A stretch of 64,000 nt of DNA from Pseudomonas lalkuanensis (GTDB lineage: Bacteria; Pseudomonadota; Gammaproteobacteria; Pseudomonadales; Pseudomonadaceae). Positions within the stretch are counted from its first letter, which is position 1. Each line of letters opens with the position of its first letter. Below the pieces are notes generated by a model. The model was given only the letters and a program-made list of their open reading frames with translations, did no database searches and was not told where the DNA came from. The stretch is taken from positions 3,142,001 to 3,206,000 of the forward strand of contig NZ_CP043311.1 in NCBI RefSeq assembly GCF_008807375.1, read 5' to 3'. Shown piece after piece: positions 24,938 to 33,464 of the stretch. The position numbers were made by a program, and so were the translations under genes.

Positions 24938-25903
24938 ATGTCCGACTTCAAATTCGACGCACGGGGTATTTCGCGGCGCAACCTGCTCAAGGCCACGGGT
25001 TACGGCTCGATGGCTGTACTGCTCGGCAGCGCCATGGGACGTCTTCCCGCCATCCAGGCGGCCGACAAGCCGATCAAGACCATTCGCCCCGGCTACCTGA
25101 CGGCAGCCTGCCTGGGTGACATGCCCCTTGGCGCAGTGCGCGACGGGCAGCCGATCGGCACCGACCTCGAACTCCTGAAACTCATCGCCGATCGCCTCGA
25201 ACTCAAGCTCGACGTCCTGACCATGGGCTTCCCCGCCGTGATCGAAGCCGTCCGGTCCGGGCGTGCCGACTGGTTCGGTGGCAACTTCGCGTGGAATCCC
25301 ATGCGCTCGAAAATCCTGCTGCTGACAGATGCCGTGTTCTACACCGGCGCCTACGTGATCATGCGCGAGGACGAGCCGTTCAAGGACAGCCTCACCATCG
25401 CAGACCTGAAGGGCCGGACCCTGGGCAGCAACACCGGCTACTTCATCATCCCGGACATGAAACGGGTCGAAGGCGTTAAGGAGGTGAAGCTCTACGACAG
25501 CACCGACGCCTGCCTGCGCGACGTACGCGCCGGGCGCCTGGACTTCGCCGTCCTGGATGCGCCGACAATCGACTACATGATCCTCCAGGACCCCAGCCTC
25601 AAGCTGAAGCAGGTACCGATCCAGTTCGACGAGAAGTTCCCCAGCCTGACCGCCAAGTTCGAGGCGATCTGGGGCATCCATCCGCAGAACCAGGAGCTGT
25701 TCGATGCCGTGAACCAGGGGCTGCGCTGGTTGAAGAGCACCGACCAGATCCGCCCGGTCCTCGCCAAGTACGGCATCAAGAACCCCGATTACCTCGTGCC
25801 CCTGCCCAAGGACCAGCGCATCGGCGTGGACCGGGACGAGAAAGGCAACCTGATCGGGCCCTTCGAGCACCCCATGCGTGATTTCAGCCAGGCCTTCTCT
25901 TGA
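24938..25903 (+). CDS. Tat-exported solute-binding protein of a polar amino acid ABC transporter
   Basis: 321-residue periplasmic binding protein, family 3 (SBP_bac_3). The signal is of the twin-arginine type (ISRRNLLKATGYGSM, residues 11-25), unusual since most such proteins use Sec. The body has the two-lobe pattern: GTDLELLKLIADRLELKLDV, then FPAVIEAVRSGRADWFGGNF, TLGSNTGYF and RAGRLDFAVLDAPTI. It is the first gene of a four-gene transporter unit. Ligand is likely the amino acid or amine oxidised by the divergent dehydrogenase. Confidence 0.85.
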   Translation: MSDFKFDARGISRRNLLKATGYGSMAVLLGSAMGRLPAIQAADKPIKTIRPGYLTAACLGDMPLGAVRDGQPIGTDLELLKLIADRLELKLDVLTMGFPAVIEAVRSGRADWFGGNFAWNPMRSKILLLTDAVFYTGAYVIMREDEPFKDSLTIADLKGRTLGSNTGYFIIPDMKRVEGVKEVKLYDSTDACLRDVRAGRLDFAVLDAPTIDYMILQDPSLKLKQVPIQFDEKFPSLTAKFEAIWGIHPQNQELFDAVNQGLRWLKSTDQIRPVLAKYGIKNPDYLVPLPKDQRIGVDRDEKGNLIGPFEHPMRDFSQAFS

Positions 25904-25950
25904 GATCTGGCTGCTGACCGCACTCGTCACTTCAACCACGGGAAATGCTC

Positions 25951-26727
25951 ATGGCTGAATCCACTCCGCTGGTACGAATCGAAGGGCTGCACAAGTCCTA
26001 TGGCCACCTGGACGTCCTCAAAGGCATCGACCTCAATGTGCAACAGGGCCAGAAAATCTCCCTTATCGGGCCCAGCGGGTCCGGCAAGACCACCCTGCTC
26101 CGCTGCATCAACTACCTGGAGGAGCCAACCCGGGGCAGCATCTACATCGACAATGAACTGATCGGCCAGCGCCAGGTGGGCACCCGCAAGGTGCCCATGG
26201 GCGACAAGGACCTGGCACGGATGCGCGCCGAAATCGGCATGGTGTTCCAGCGCTTCAACCTGTTCCCCCACCTCAGCGTGCTGGAAAACATCATCCTGGG
26301 GCCGCTCAAGGTCCAGCAACGGGACCGCGCCGAGGCCATCGAACAGGCCGAAGACCTGCTGAAGAAGGTGGGCATGTTGGCCAAACGGGACGCCTACCCG
26401 GACCAGCTCTCCGGCGGGCAGCAGCAACGCATCGCCATCGCCCGCGCGCTGGCGATGCGGCCCAAGCTGATGCTCTTCGACGAAGCCACCTCGGCACTCG
26501 ATCCGGAGCTGGTGGGTGAAGTCCTCGCGGTCATGCGCAAGCTCGCCGAAGAAGGCATGACCATGATCATCGTGACCCACGAAATGCGCTTCGCCGAAAG
26601 CGTCTCCGACCAGGTGATCTTCATGGCTGATGGCAACATCGTCGAACAGGGCCCACCCCAACAGATATTCCGCGACAGCCAGGTCGAACGGACCCGCGCG
26701 TTCATCTGCGCCGTGAAGGAGCACTGA
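25951..26727 (+). CDS. ATP-binding protein of the amino acid ABC transporter
   Basis: 258 residues, complete ATPase: Walker [13 protein letters not shown]-loop [12 protein letters not shown], signature [15 protein letters not shown], Walker [13 protein letters not shown], and switch His in IIVTHEM. Close to GlnQ/HisP-type subunits. Two ATGs lie six bases apart; the second, at 25951, is six bases from GGGAA and is preferred. The permease starts three bases after the stop. Confidence 0.93.
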   Translation: MAESTPLVRIEGLHKSYGHLDVLKGIDLNVQQGQKISLIGPSGSGKTTLLRCINYLEEPTRGSIYIDNELIGQRQVGTRKVPMGDKDLARMRAEIGMVFQRFNLFPHLSVLENIILGPLKVQQRDRAEAIEQAEDLLKKVGMLAKRDAYPDQLSGGQQQRIAIARALAMRPKLMLFDEATSALDPELVGEVLAVMRKLAEEGMTMIIVTHEMRFAESVSDQVIFMADGNIVEQGPPQQIFRDSQVERTRAFICAVKEH

Positions 26728-26730
26728 TCG

Positions 26731-27411
26731 ATGCTGGAAGTCAGTGGACTCGAAAGAACGCTCGAACTGTTGCCCTACTTCCTCGAGGTACTTGGCATCG
26801 GCGCCCTGACGACCATAGGTCTGACGGGGGCCGCATTCGTGGTCGCCGCCGTCCTCGGTTTCTGCCTGGCCCTGATGCGACTGTCCCGCAACCCCGCCCT
26901 CGGCCTGATTGCCAGCCTGTACCTGGAGGTATTCCGCAACATCCCCATCCTGACGCAGCTGTTCATCCTCTACTTTGGCCTGACCTACATCGGCATAACG
27001 CTGCCCGCCATCGGTGCCGCAATCATCGGCTTCGGCCTGAACGGTGCGGCGATCCTCTCGGAGGTGTTTCGCTCCAGCATTCTCACCATCGACCGTGGCC
27101 AGAGTGAAGCCGCATTCTCCATCGGCATGACGCGCCGTATGGCGCTGCGCAACATCGTGCTGCCCCAGGCGTTCAAGGTGGCGATTCCGGGGATGGCCAA
27201 CTTCGCCATCGGCCTGCTCAAGGACACGTCGCTGGCCTCGGCGGCGGCCGTACCGGAACTCACCTTCAAGGCGCGGATGCTGGTCAGCGAGACCTACCAG
27301 ACCAACACCATCTACTTCCTGCTGGCCATCATCTATCTGGTGCTGAGCCTGGCGCTCTCCCACTGGGCGGCTCGCACCGAACGGCACCTCAGCATCGCCA
27401 AGGAGAGCTGA
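26731..27411 (+). CDS. ABC amino acid transporter permease, subunit 1
   Basis: 226-residue inner-membrane protein of the HisMQ group with about five transmembrane helices. The EAA loop that contacts the ATPase is seen in GQSEAAFSIGMTRRMALRNI followed by VLPQAF. The motif LYLEVFRNIPILTQLFILYF is the standard early segment of the family. It pairs with the next gene to form a heterodimer, with starts and stops nearly touching. Confidence 0.92.
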   Translation: MLEVSGLERTLELLPYFLEVLGIGALTTIGLTGAAFVVAAVLGFCLALMRLSRNPALGLIASLYLEVFRNIPILTQLFILYFGLTYIGITLPAIGAAIIGFGLNGAAILSEVFRSSILTIDRGQSEAAFSIGMTRRMALRNIVLPQAFKVAIPGMANFAIGLLKDTSLASAAAVPELTFKARMLVSETYQTNTIYFLLAIIYLVLSLALSHWAARTERHLSIAKES

Positions 27412-27412
27412 C

Positions 27413-28060
27413 ATGGGCTACGCAGAACTCTGGAGCGCGGCACAGGCGGAACTGCTGGTGGCGGCCTGGGCCACGTTGCAGCTGGCGTTCGGTGCGCTGG
27501 TGATCGGCCTGCTGGTCGGTCTGCTGGTGGCACTGGCACGGCTCTCGGGCAGCGCCGTGTTGCGCCGCGCCGCGCTGATCTACATCGAAGTCTTCCGTGG
27601 CACCCCTGCCCTGGTGCAGCTGTTCATCGTCTACTTCACCCTGACCGAAGTGGGCATTCACTTCAGCTCGTTCCAGGCAGCCATGATCGGCCTGGGCCTG
27701 AATGCCGCGGCCTACCTCTCGGAGATCTATCGAGCGGGCCTGCAGGCCGTGCCCAAGGGGCAAGTGGAGGCGGCAAAGGCCATCGGCATGACCCGCATGA
27801 AGATCCTGCGCTGGGTGGTGTTGCCGCAGGCGATTCGCATCGTGTTGGCGCCTATTGGCAACGTGGCGATCTCGCTACTCAAGGACACCTCGGTGGCTTC
27901 GCTGATTGCCGCGCCAGACCTGATGCTCCGGGCTCAGGACCTGAGTTCGGTTTACTTCATGCCACTGGAAATCTACGTCCTCGTGGGGGCGATGTACTTC
28001 GTGCTCTGCTACCCGCTCTCCCTGGGTGTGCGATTGCTCGAACGCAAGACGAGACGTTGA
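27413..28060 (+). CDS. ABC amino acid transporter permease, subunit 2
   Basis: 215-residue HisMQ-type permease. IYIEVFRGTPALVQLFIVYF and the EAA loop GQVEAAKAIGMTRMKILRWV with VLPQAI show the same architecture as the preceding gene, from which it is separated by one base. Five hydrophobic segments. It is the last gene of the transporter unit and is followed by gene debris. Confidence 0.92.
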   Translation: MGYAELWSAAQAELLVAAWATLQLAFGALVIGLLVGLLVALARLSGSAVLRRAALIYIEVFRGTPALVQLFIVYFTLTEVGIHFSSFQAAMIGLGLNAAAYLSEIYRAGLQAVPKGQVEAAKAIGMTRMKILRWVVLPQAIRIVLAPIGNVAISLLKDTSVASLIAAPDLMLRAQDLSSVYFMPLEIYVLVGAMYFVLCYPLSLGVRLLERKTRR

Positions 28061-28090
28061 CATGGTGCAGCATGCGTCGACTGTCGCCTG

Positions 28091-28201
28091 AACTGGTACG
28101 TGACCAACCGCATCTCGGGAACCTCCATCAATCGCTACCTGCAATGGCTGGGCGATCTGTTCCATGGCGACCTCGGCGTCTCGCTGGTCACGTACCCGTC
28201 C
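28091..28201 (+). pseudogene. fragment of a dipeptide-type ABC permease (DppB family)
   Basis: The frame reads NWYVTNRISGTSINRYLQWL followed by GDLFHGDLGVSLVTYPS. This matches the periplasmic loop and following helix of DppB/OppB-type permeases (.RYlqWlggllhGDLGvSl). Only about 37 residues remain, with no start or conserved EAA loop. The fragment lies directly after the amino acid permease and just before a dispersed hairpin element. Confidence 0.6.
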
Positions 28202-28247
28202 AGGAGAGCCCCTGCGGTTCCCTCCATAGCGCTGTGTTTTAAGTGAC

Positions 28248-28319
28248 TTCGAACATCAGCTTCTGGTCGATAGCTGACTCTATTAACGGGCGGCTATCGG
28301 CCAGCAGCGGACGTTCGAA
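28248..28319. repeat. dispersed hairpin element, copy 2
   Basis: Imperfect inverted repeat with 27-base arms that match at 23 positions (left 28248-28274, right 28293-28319) around an 18-base loop, with TTCGAA at both outer ends. The right arm, read in reverse, is close to copy 1 at 10825-10891 and the half copy at 33332-33357. It looks like a small non-coding mobile or REP/MITE-like element. Confidence 0.68.
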
Positions 28320-28555
28320 ATGACTACCGGGGCTTCTCATTTCTGAGCTGGGGCGACAGCGCAGAAATTGCTGCTCAAAGCCACTCGCTCCGCGAGTAAC
28401 CGCCAGATTTTGTCATCCATCCAACAAAAACTGCGCATCAAAGAAAGGAGCAAAACCCCGATAGGCTGAGCAACCCTGCCAAAGAGATGCATGTCGAGAA
28501 GAGGGAAATTTGAACCGTCGAAAACGACGACCCAATGACTACTTGGAGACATGAC

Positions 28556-29317
28556 ATGACTGACTTCACCCCAAACCCCAACGAAGTGGCAGGCAAAGTA
28601 ATTCTGGTTACCGGCGCAGCCAGCGGTATCGGTAAAGCCATTACCGAGCTCCTACATTCCCGCGGTGCGAAAGTTATCGCAGAGGACATTGATCCGTCCG
28701 TCATTGCCCTTGAGCGCCCAGGCATTGTTCCCTTTGTAGCGGATATCACCGTAGACGGCTCCGCTGAAAAAGCGGTTGCCCTGGCCGTCGAGAAGTTCGG
28801 CAAGCTGGACGTTCTGGTCAATAACGCCGGCCGCATTCTCTACAAACCGGTCGTCGAGATGACTCGCGAAGACTGGACCTGGCAAATGGAAACCAACGTC
28901 ACCGGTGCCTTCCTTCACTCCCGTGAAGCGATGAAGGAAATGATGAAAAACAAATCTGGTGCGATCGTGAACATCGCCTCCTATGCCTCGTACTTCGCCT
29001 TCCCCGGCATCGCGGCCTATACCGCGTCCAAAGGCGCCCTGGCCCAGCTGACGCGCACCCAGGCGCTGGAAGCGATCGAACATGGCATCCGCGTAAATGC
29101 TATCGGCGTGGGCGATGTGGTGACCAATCTGCTGAACCACTTCATGGAGGACGGTCGCGGTTTTCTGGAAGAGCACGGCAAATCAGCGCCTATTGGCCGG
29201 GCCGCTGCGCCCGAAGAGATCGCAGAGATCGTTTCCTTCCTGGCCTCCGAGCGGGCCAGCTTCATCGTCGGCTCGGTGGTCATGGCAGACGGCGGCATGA
29301 GCATCCCGGTGGGCTGA
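28556..29317 (+). CDS. short-chain dehydrogenase/reductase (SDR)
   Basis: 253 residues; classical SDR. Cofactor motif TGAASGIG (about 24-31), NNAG (about 93-96), and a catalytic set with Ser in NIASYASYF and YTASK (Tyr-x3-Lys). The acidic residue in AEDIDPS after strand 2 suggests NAD rather than NADP preference. GGAG precedes the ATG at 28556; an upstream in-frame ATG lacks a site. A flavin reductase-like gene follows 79 bases later, then a convergent AraC regulator, so the two enzymes may form a small pathway. Confidence 0.87.
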   Translation: MTDFTPNPNEVAGKVILVTGAASGIGKAITELLHSRGAKVIAEDIDPSVIALERPGIVPFVADITVDGSAEKAVALAVEKFGKLDVLVNNAGRILYKPVVEMTREDWTWQMETNVTGAFLHSREAMKEMMKNKSGAIVNIASYASYFAFPGIAAYTASKGALAQLTRTQALEAIEHGIRVNAIGVGDVVTNLLNHFMEDGRGFLEEHGKSAPIGRAAAPEEIAEIVSFLASERASFIVGSVVMADGGMSIPVG

Positions 29318-29396
29318 TGCTTCGCCTCAATTCGCTGGGTGCAGGGTTGCCCTGCACCCAGCGTTCCTCTCCAGTCGAATATCCAAAGGAGGCGCC

Positions 29397-29954
29397 ATGA
29401 CCGCACTTCGAAAGTCTGACTTTCCACTGATCGATGTACGCCAGCACCTGGAGACTGGCCCTATCGTACTGGTCACCTCAGCCTGGAAAGATGAAACCAA
29501 TATCATGACCATGGGCTGGCACATGATGATGCAGTTTTCTCCCGCTCTGTTCGGGTGCTACATCTGGACGGGAAACCACAGTTACGAGCTGATCCGAAAC
29601 AGTCAGCAGTGCGTCATTAATGTGCCCACCGTCGAGCTGGCTGATCAGGTCGTCGCGGTGGGGAACAGCACAGGCGCAGCCGTCGACAAATTCTCCGCAT
29701 TTGCTCTGACCGCGGCCCGGGCGGACCGGGTAAAGGCGCCGCTGATCAAAGAGTGCTACGCCAATTTCGAATGCCAGTTGTTTGACGCAAACTTGATCGG
29801 CGAGTACGGCCTGTTCGTATGGGAAGTCGTGAAAGCCCACGTTGCGCTATCGGTGAAGAACCCAAAGACACTGCACTACCGAGGCAGGGGGCAGTTTATG
29901 GTCGCGGGAGATACTCTGGATTTCCACGAAAAGTTTCGGGCACAGAACCTTTGA
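29397..29954 (+). CDS. flavin reductase-like domain protein
   Basis: 185-residue FMN-binding split-barrel protein. The segment GPIVLVTSAWKDETNIMTMG followed by FSPALFGCYIW and NSQQCVINVPTVELAD is the usual core of the flavin reductase-like domain (PF01613). An ideal AAAGGAGG sits before the ATG. Proteins of this kind reduce flavin or act as FMN-dependent oxidoreductases. It follows an SDR in the same direction and converges with an AraC gene only 18 bases away. Confidence 0.85.
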   Translation: MTALRKSDFPLIDVRQHLETGPIVLVTSAWKDETNIMTMGWHMMMQFSPALFGCYIWTGNHSYELIRNSQQCVINVPTVELADQVVAVGNSTGAAVDKFSAFALTAARADRVKAPLIKECYANFECQLFDANLIGEYGLFVWEVVKAHVALSVKNPKTLHYRGRGQFMVAGDTLDFHEKFRAQNL

Positions 29955-29972
29955 ATCCCCGCTCCGAAATCC

Positions 29973-30878
29973 TCACTTCCGGTAGTGGCTGGGCTTGACG
30001 CCAACTTCTCGTTTGAAAATCTGAGAAAAATGACTCGGGCTGCTATAGCCGACCTCCAGACCAATGTCGATGATGCTGTGATCCGTTTCCAGGAGGAGCT
30101 GCCGGGCTCTGGCCATTCGCATTCGGATAAAGAATCGGGAAGGTGAATACCCGGTAGCTTTCTTGAATAGTCGACTGAAATGGTATTCGCTCATGCCGGC
30201 CTCTTCAGCCAGCGTCCCAAGACTGAACGGGGAAGCCAGATTGGCTTCCATGGTCGACAAGACTCGCCGCAACTTGAAGGCGGGCAATGCATTACGGTGT
30301 GCGATATCGTCCGCCGAGCTGTCCAGATACTCGCGGGCAAGGTGGACAGCCATACATTGGGCCAGCCCCTGGAGAAACAGTGCGCTGACCGCATTCCGAC
30401 TGGTCAGCTCCGCGCGGACCTGCTCCAGCAGCAGTGATAGGATTTCGTCACGACCACCCGATACCTCACGCAGACGGACGGCGCCGGATCCCCCGAGCAC
30501 TTCCCGGACGGCTTTTTCAAGCAGCGGGATGCCGAGATAGATGTGCATCACTTCGAATGCATCTGCGCCGGAAACTTTCCAGCGCATTTCGTAGGGCTCT
30601 GCGGAGGACGTCAAGAAAAAGTCCCCCTTGGCCACATGGCTGGTTTCCCACTCGCCGCCAGGAATTCGCTCCTCCACGGCAGCGGTTCCGGAGATGATCC
30701 ACACCAGTAGCGGTTCGGCCACGGCCGGCACGATAAAGCTGTCCTGGTCACGTTCACGATTGAATATCTGAACCAATACATCGCGTGCTGCCAGGCTGTC
30801 CGAGGCAGCCAGACGCCTGCCGCGAATGTACGCCTCCAAACCCTCGGCAGAAGTCCGCTCGGTCAGGTTCACGCTCAT
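29973..30878 (-). CDS. AraC-family transcriptional regulator (cupin sensor)
   Basis: 301 residues. The N-terminal half (about 1-170) is a ligand-sensing cupin-like domain with GEWETSHVAKGDFFLTS. The C-terminal double helix-turn-helix (about 200-300) has FSLGTLAEEAGMSEYHFSRL, then FKKATGYSP, and IIDIGLEVGYSSPSHFSQIF. An AGGAG lies before the ATG at 30878. It probably regulates the SDR/flavin reductase pair that converges on it. Effector unknown. Confidence 0.88.
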   Translation of the reverse strand: MSVNLTERTSAEGLEAYIRGRRLAASDSLAARDVLVQIFNRERDQDSFIVPAVAEPLLVWIISGTAAVEERIPGGEWETSHVAKGDFFLTSSAEPYEMRWKVSGADAFEVMHIYLGIPLLEKAVREVLGGSGAVRLREVSGGRDEILSLLLEQVRAELTSRNAVSALFLQGLAQCMAVHLAREYLDSSADDIAHRNALPAFKLRRVLSTMEANLASPFSLGTLAEEAGMSEYHFSRLFKKATGYSPSRFFIRMRMARARQLLLETDHSIIDIGLEVGYSSPSHFSQIFKREVGVKPSHYRK

Positions 30879-31030
30879 CCACCTCTCTCCTGATGGGTCA
30901 GGCCATCGGCCAATGGTTGCAACTGCAGCGTCATGAAACCTCACTTCACTCTCAGACCTTGCGAGCCGAAGTGGATTAAACGTCGACGCCCGCACTGAGG
31001 CGGGCGATCAGATATTGGAAACATCACCTG

Positions 31031-31060
31031 AAAAAAAAGCCGGAATGCATTCATTCCGGC
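31031..31060 (-). terminator. Rho-independent terminator after the Atu4866-type gene
   Basis: On the minus strand: GCCGGAATG, loop AATG, CATTCCGGC, then eight T residues. Perfect nine-base-pair stem with a strong U tract, placed just after the stop at 31068. Confidence 0.92.
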
Positions 31061-31067
31061 CTTGGTT

Positions 31068-31322
31068 TCAACGCTCTGGATAGAGGACCATCCCGGCGTG
31101 ATACAGCACGTTGTTTCGGAACTCGCCGTCTGCAGTGAAGCCTGTATCGTCGACGTACTCGATATGGTCGCCTTCAAGCCAGTAACGTCCTTGGTAGGCA
31201 CTTTTCTGCGACCCACGGGCCTCGTCATAACGTCCGCCAGGCAACAATTCATGGCGAATACGACCGTCGGCGGTCACCCACATGCCAACGTACTTGTTCT
31301 GGTCTCCGGATGGCTGTGCCAT
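31068..31322 (-). CDS. small Atu4866-domain protein
   Basis: 84 residues; resembles the Atu4866 family, small beta-barrel proteins with a streptavidin-like fold (YVGMWVTADGRIRHELLPGG, YQGRYWLEGDHIEYVDDTGF, VLYHAGMVLYPE). The biochemical role is unknown. GAGGAG precedes the ATG. It is 30 bases after the SDR stop in the same direction, so the two are cotranscribed; members often sit with SDRs. Confidence 0.8.
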   Translation of the reverse strand: MAQPSGDQNKYVGMWVTADGRIRHELLPGGRYDEARGSQKSAYQGRYWLEGDHIEYVDDTGFTADGEFRNNVLYHAGMVLYPER

Positions 31323-31352
31323 GACTTTCTCCTCCTCGGCTGGAAATGACGA

Positions 31353-32090
31353 TCAGAAAGGGCTCGCGGTGGGACGGACGATCAATTCGCTGACGTCCAC
31401 ATCAGCAGGCTGCTCGACGGCGTAGGCGATGGCGCGAGCAATGGCTACGGCGGGAATGGCGATCTTGCGGAACTCTTGCATTTCCGCGCGCCCACCTTCA
31501 TCGGAAATGCTGTCAGCCAACTCGGACTCGGTGACACCGGGAGCGATGACTGTGACGCGAATGTCGCCACCTACTTCCTGACGAAGCCCTTCGGATATGG
31601 CGCGCACAGCATATTTAGTCGCGCAATACACGGCAGCGGTAGGGCTTACGGCATAGGCGCCGATCGATGCGATGTTGATGATCTGCCCCGATCGTTGTTG
31701 CTGCATAAGGGGCAGGGTCGCTGCAATGCCGTGCAGCACTCCGCGAATGTTCACATCGATCATCTGGTTCCATTCGTTGACCTTCAGGGCCTCCAACTTG
31801 GACAGCGGCATGACCCCGGCGTTATTGACCAGTACGTCCACGCGGCCGTGAAGCTCCACGGCAAAGTCGATGAACGATTGCATGTCATCCAGGCTGGTTA
31901 CATCCAGTGGCAGCACATCGGCGATACCGCCAGCGGCACGAATTTCGTCTGCCAAGGCCTCGAGGCGATCGGTACGGCGAGCCCCCAATACAACCCGAGC
32001 GCCTTTGCTGGCGAGAAGGCGGGCGGTTGCCTCGCCAATGCCGCTGCTGGCACCGGTAATGACGACGACTTTCTGTTCGATATTGTTCAT
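31353..32090 (-). CDS. short-chain dehydrogenase/reductase, serine/3-hydroxy acid dehydrogenase-like
   Basis: 245 residues. Cofactor motif TGASSGIG, then LGARRTDRLEAL, with basic residues after strand 2 that suggest NADPH; NNAGVMPLS; catalytic Ser in INIASIGAY and YCATK. This pattern fits the YdfG/oxidoreductase group of SDRs. The second ATG (32090) has AGGAG at eight bases, the first (32096) only at two, so 32090 is preferred. Divergent from an AraC gene and followed by the Atu4866 gene, a common bacterial trio. Confidence 0.86.
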   Translation of the reverse strand: MNNIEQKVVVITGASSGIGEATARLLASKGARVVLGARRTDRLEALADEIRAAGGIADVLPLDVTSLDDMQSFIDFAVELHGRVDVLVNNAGVMPLSKLEALKVNEWNQMIDVNIRGVLHGIAATLPLMQQQRSGQIINIASIGAYAVSPTAAVYCATKYAVRAISEGLRQEVGGDIRVTVIAPGVTESELADSISDEGGRAEMQEFRKIAIPAVAIARAIAYAVEQPADVDVSELIVRPTASPF

Positions 32091-32406
32091 CTTCATGACT
32101 CCTGTTTTCGCTTCAGAGGTTCCTGCTGCCCAGCAGGTCTTGGAGTGAGATTAAGAAGTCATGCCGAGGTGTCGTTAATCGATTACTACGAAGGTTTTGC
32201 ACAATGCTGTGGGGGCCGGGAACGCCGCTAGTGCCGCTTCCAGCCGACTTTTTGCTGACTGAAAGCCATGCCCAAGTGGAACAAGGCGGACATCTGCCGG
32301 CACGGGTCCGGCGCTAATGGATGTCCTCGCGCATGGATACCCAGAGGTACGTCTACCAAGCGCCAAGCAATCGCAATATCCTTTGGCGCAGCAGATTGAC
32401 GGAGTG
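32091..32406. other. divergent promoter region between SDR and AraC regulator
   Basis: About 315 bases that must carry both promoters and the AraC-type operator. I could not pick out a convincing repeat pair or promoter hexamers. No protein-like frame. Confidence 0.4.
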
Positions 32407-33321
32407 ATGAAGGTGAACGACCTGGACGTGGAAATTGCCCGACACAGAGCAGAGCTGGCCAAAACCATACAGCGCTTCGCTCCCGAGTACGGCGTGTACC
32501 AGACGGCTATCCCTCCGCTTCACTTCATCCGCAGTGATGCTCCAACCGATACGATCCACACGGTCCACAAACCAGGTTTATGCATCATCGCCCAAGGCCG
32601 CAAGGAGGTAAGGCTGTGGAACGAAAGCTATGTCTACGATCCGCTGAATTACCTCGTTGTATCGGTCACTTTGCCGCTGGCAGGCCAAGTCATTGAGGCA
32701 TCTTCAGAACATCCGTATCTGTGTATACGACTGGACATCGACCCTGCCGAGATCGCGCAGCTTATTGCGGATAGCAGCCCTATTGGCGTTCCAGGCCACG
32801 GGGCAAACCGGGGGCTGTACCTCGACAAGATCGACACATCGCTGCTGGACGCCATGCTGCGTCTGGTCCGACTTCTCGATACGCCATCAGATATCCCCGC
32901 ATTAGCCCCTCTGGCACTTCGGGAAATTTTCTATCGCCTGCTCAAAGGCCAACAGGGCCAGCGGCTGCATGAGATTGTGATCGCGGACAGTCAGACCCAC
33001 CGGGTTACCAGGGCGATTGAATGGCTCAACCGACACTACGCAAAGCCTCTGCACATCAAAGAGCTCGCCAGCTACGTGAATTTGAGCACCTCAACCCTTC
33101 ATCATCGCTTCAAATCCGTTACCGCCATGAGTCCCCTGCAGTACCAAAAACAACTGCGATTACAGGAAGCGCGCCGTTTGATGATTTCAGAGGGATTGGA
33201 TGTCTCCACGGCGGGCTTCAGGGTGGGTTACGAGAGTCTTTCGCAGTTCAGCCGAGAATACAGTCGGATGTTTGGTGCAGCTCCCAGCAAAGACATCGCA
33301 AAAATTCGGTCGACTGCGTAG
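32407..33321 (+). CDS. AraC-family regulator with AraC_N (YqhC-type) sensor
   Basis: 304 residues. The N-terminal region (about 20-190) matches the AraC_N type sensor: VHKPGLCIIAQGRKEVRL, YDPLNYLVVSVTLPLAGQV and EHPYLCIRLDID. The C-terminal helix-turn-helix region has HIKELASYVNLSTSTLHHRF and VSTAGFRVGYESLSQFSREY. These regulators commonly control a neighbouring SDR or aldo-keto reductase, as here, in response to electrophilic stress or aldehydes. GGAG lies two bases before this ATG and eight before a GTG at 32413, so the true start may be 32413. Confidence 0.87.
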   Translation: MKVNDLDVEIARHRAELAKTIQRFAPEYGVYQTAIPPLHFIRSDAPTDTIHTVHKPGLCIIAQGRKEVRLWNESYVYDPLNYLVVSVTLPLAGQVIEASSEHPYLCIRLDIDPAEIAQLIADSSPIGVPGHGANRGLYLDKIDTSLLDAMLRLVRLLDTPSDIPALAPLALREIFYRLLKGQQGQRLHEIVIADSQTHRVTRAIEWLNRHYAKPLHIKELASYVNLSTSTLHHRFKSVTAMSPLQYQKQLRLQEARRLMISEGLDVSTAGFRVGYESLSQFSREYSRMFGAAPSKDIAKIRSTA

Positions 33322-33331
33322 CGAACCCCAT

Positions 33332-33357
33332 CGTCCGCTTCTGGCCGACAACTGCCC
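33332..33357. repeat. half copy of the dispersed hairpin element
   Basis: CGTCCGCTTCTGGCCGACAA followed by CTGCCC matches one arm of the elements at 10825 and 28248. The second arm is absent. It lies between the convergent AraC and EAL genes. Confidence 0.5.
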
Positions 33358-33464
33358 TTCATGAAAGAAAGTTCTCGTCCATTAGCCACCGCTTGCTGAG
33401 GTTAGCCCTAGTTCCGAAGCGATTGGCTTTATCAGGCTCAGCGCCTTCAGACCGCTTCCGATAA

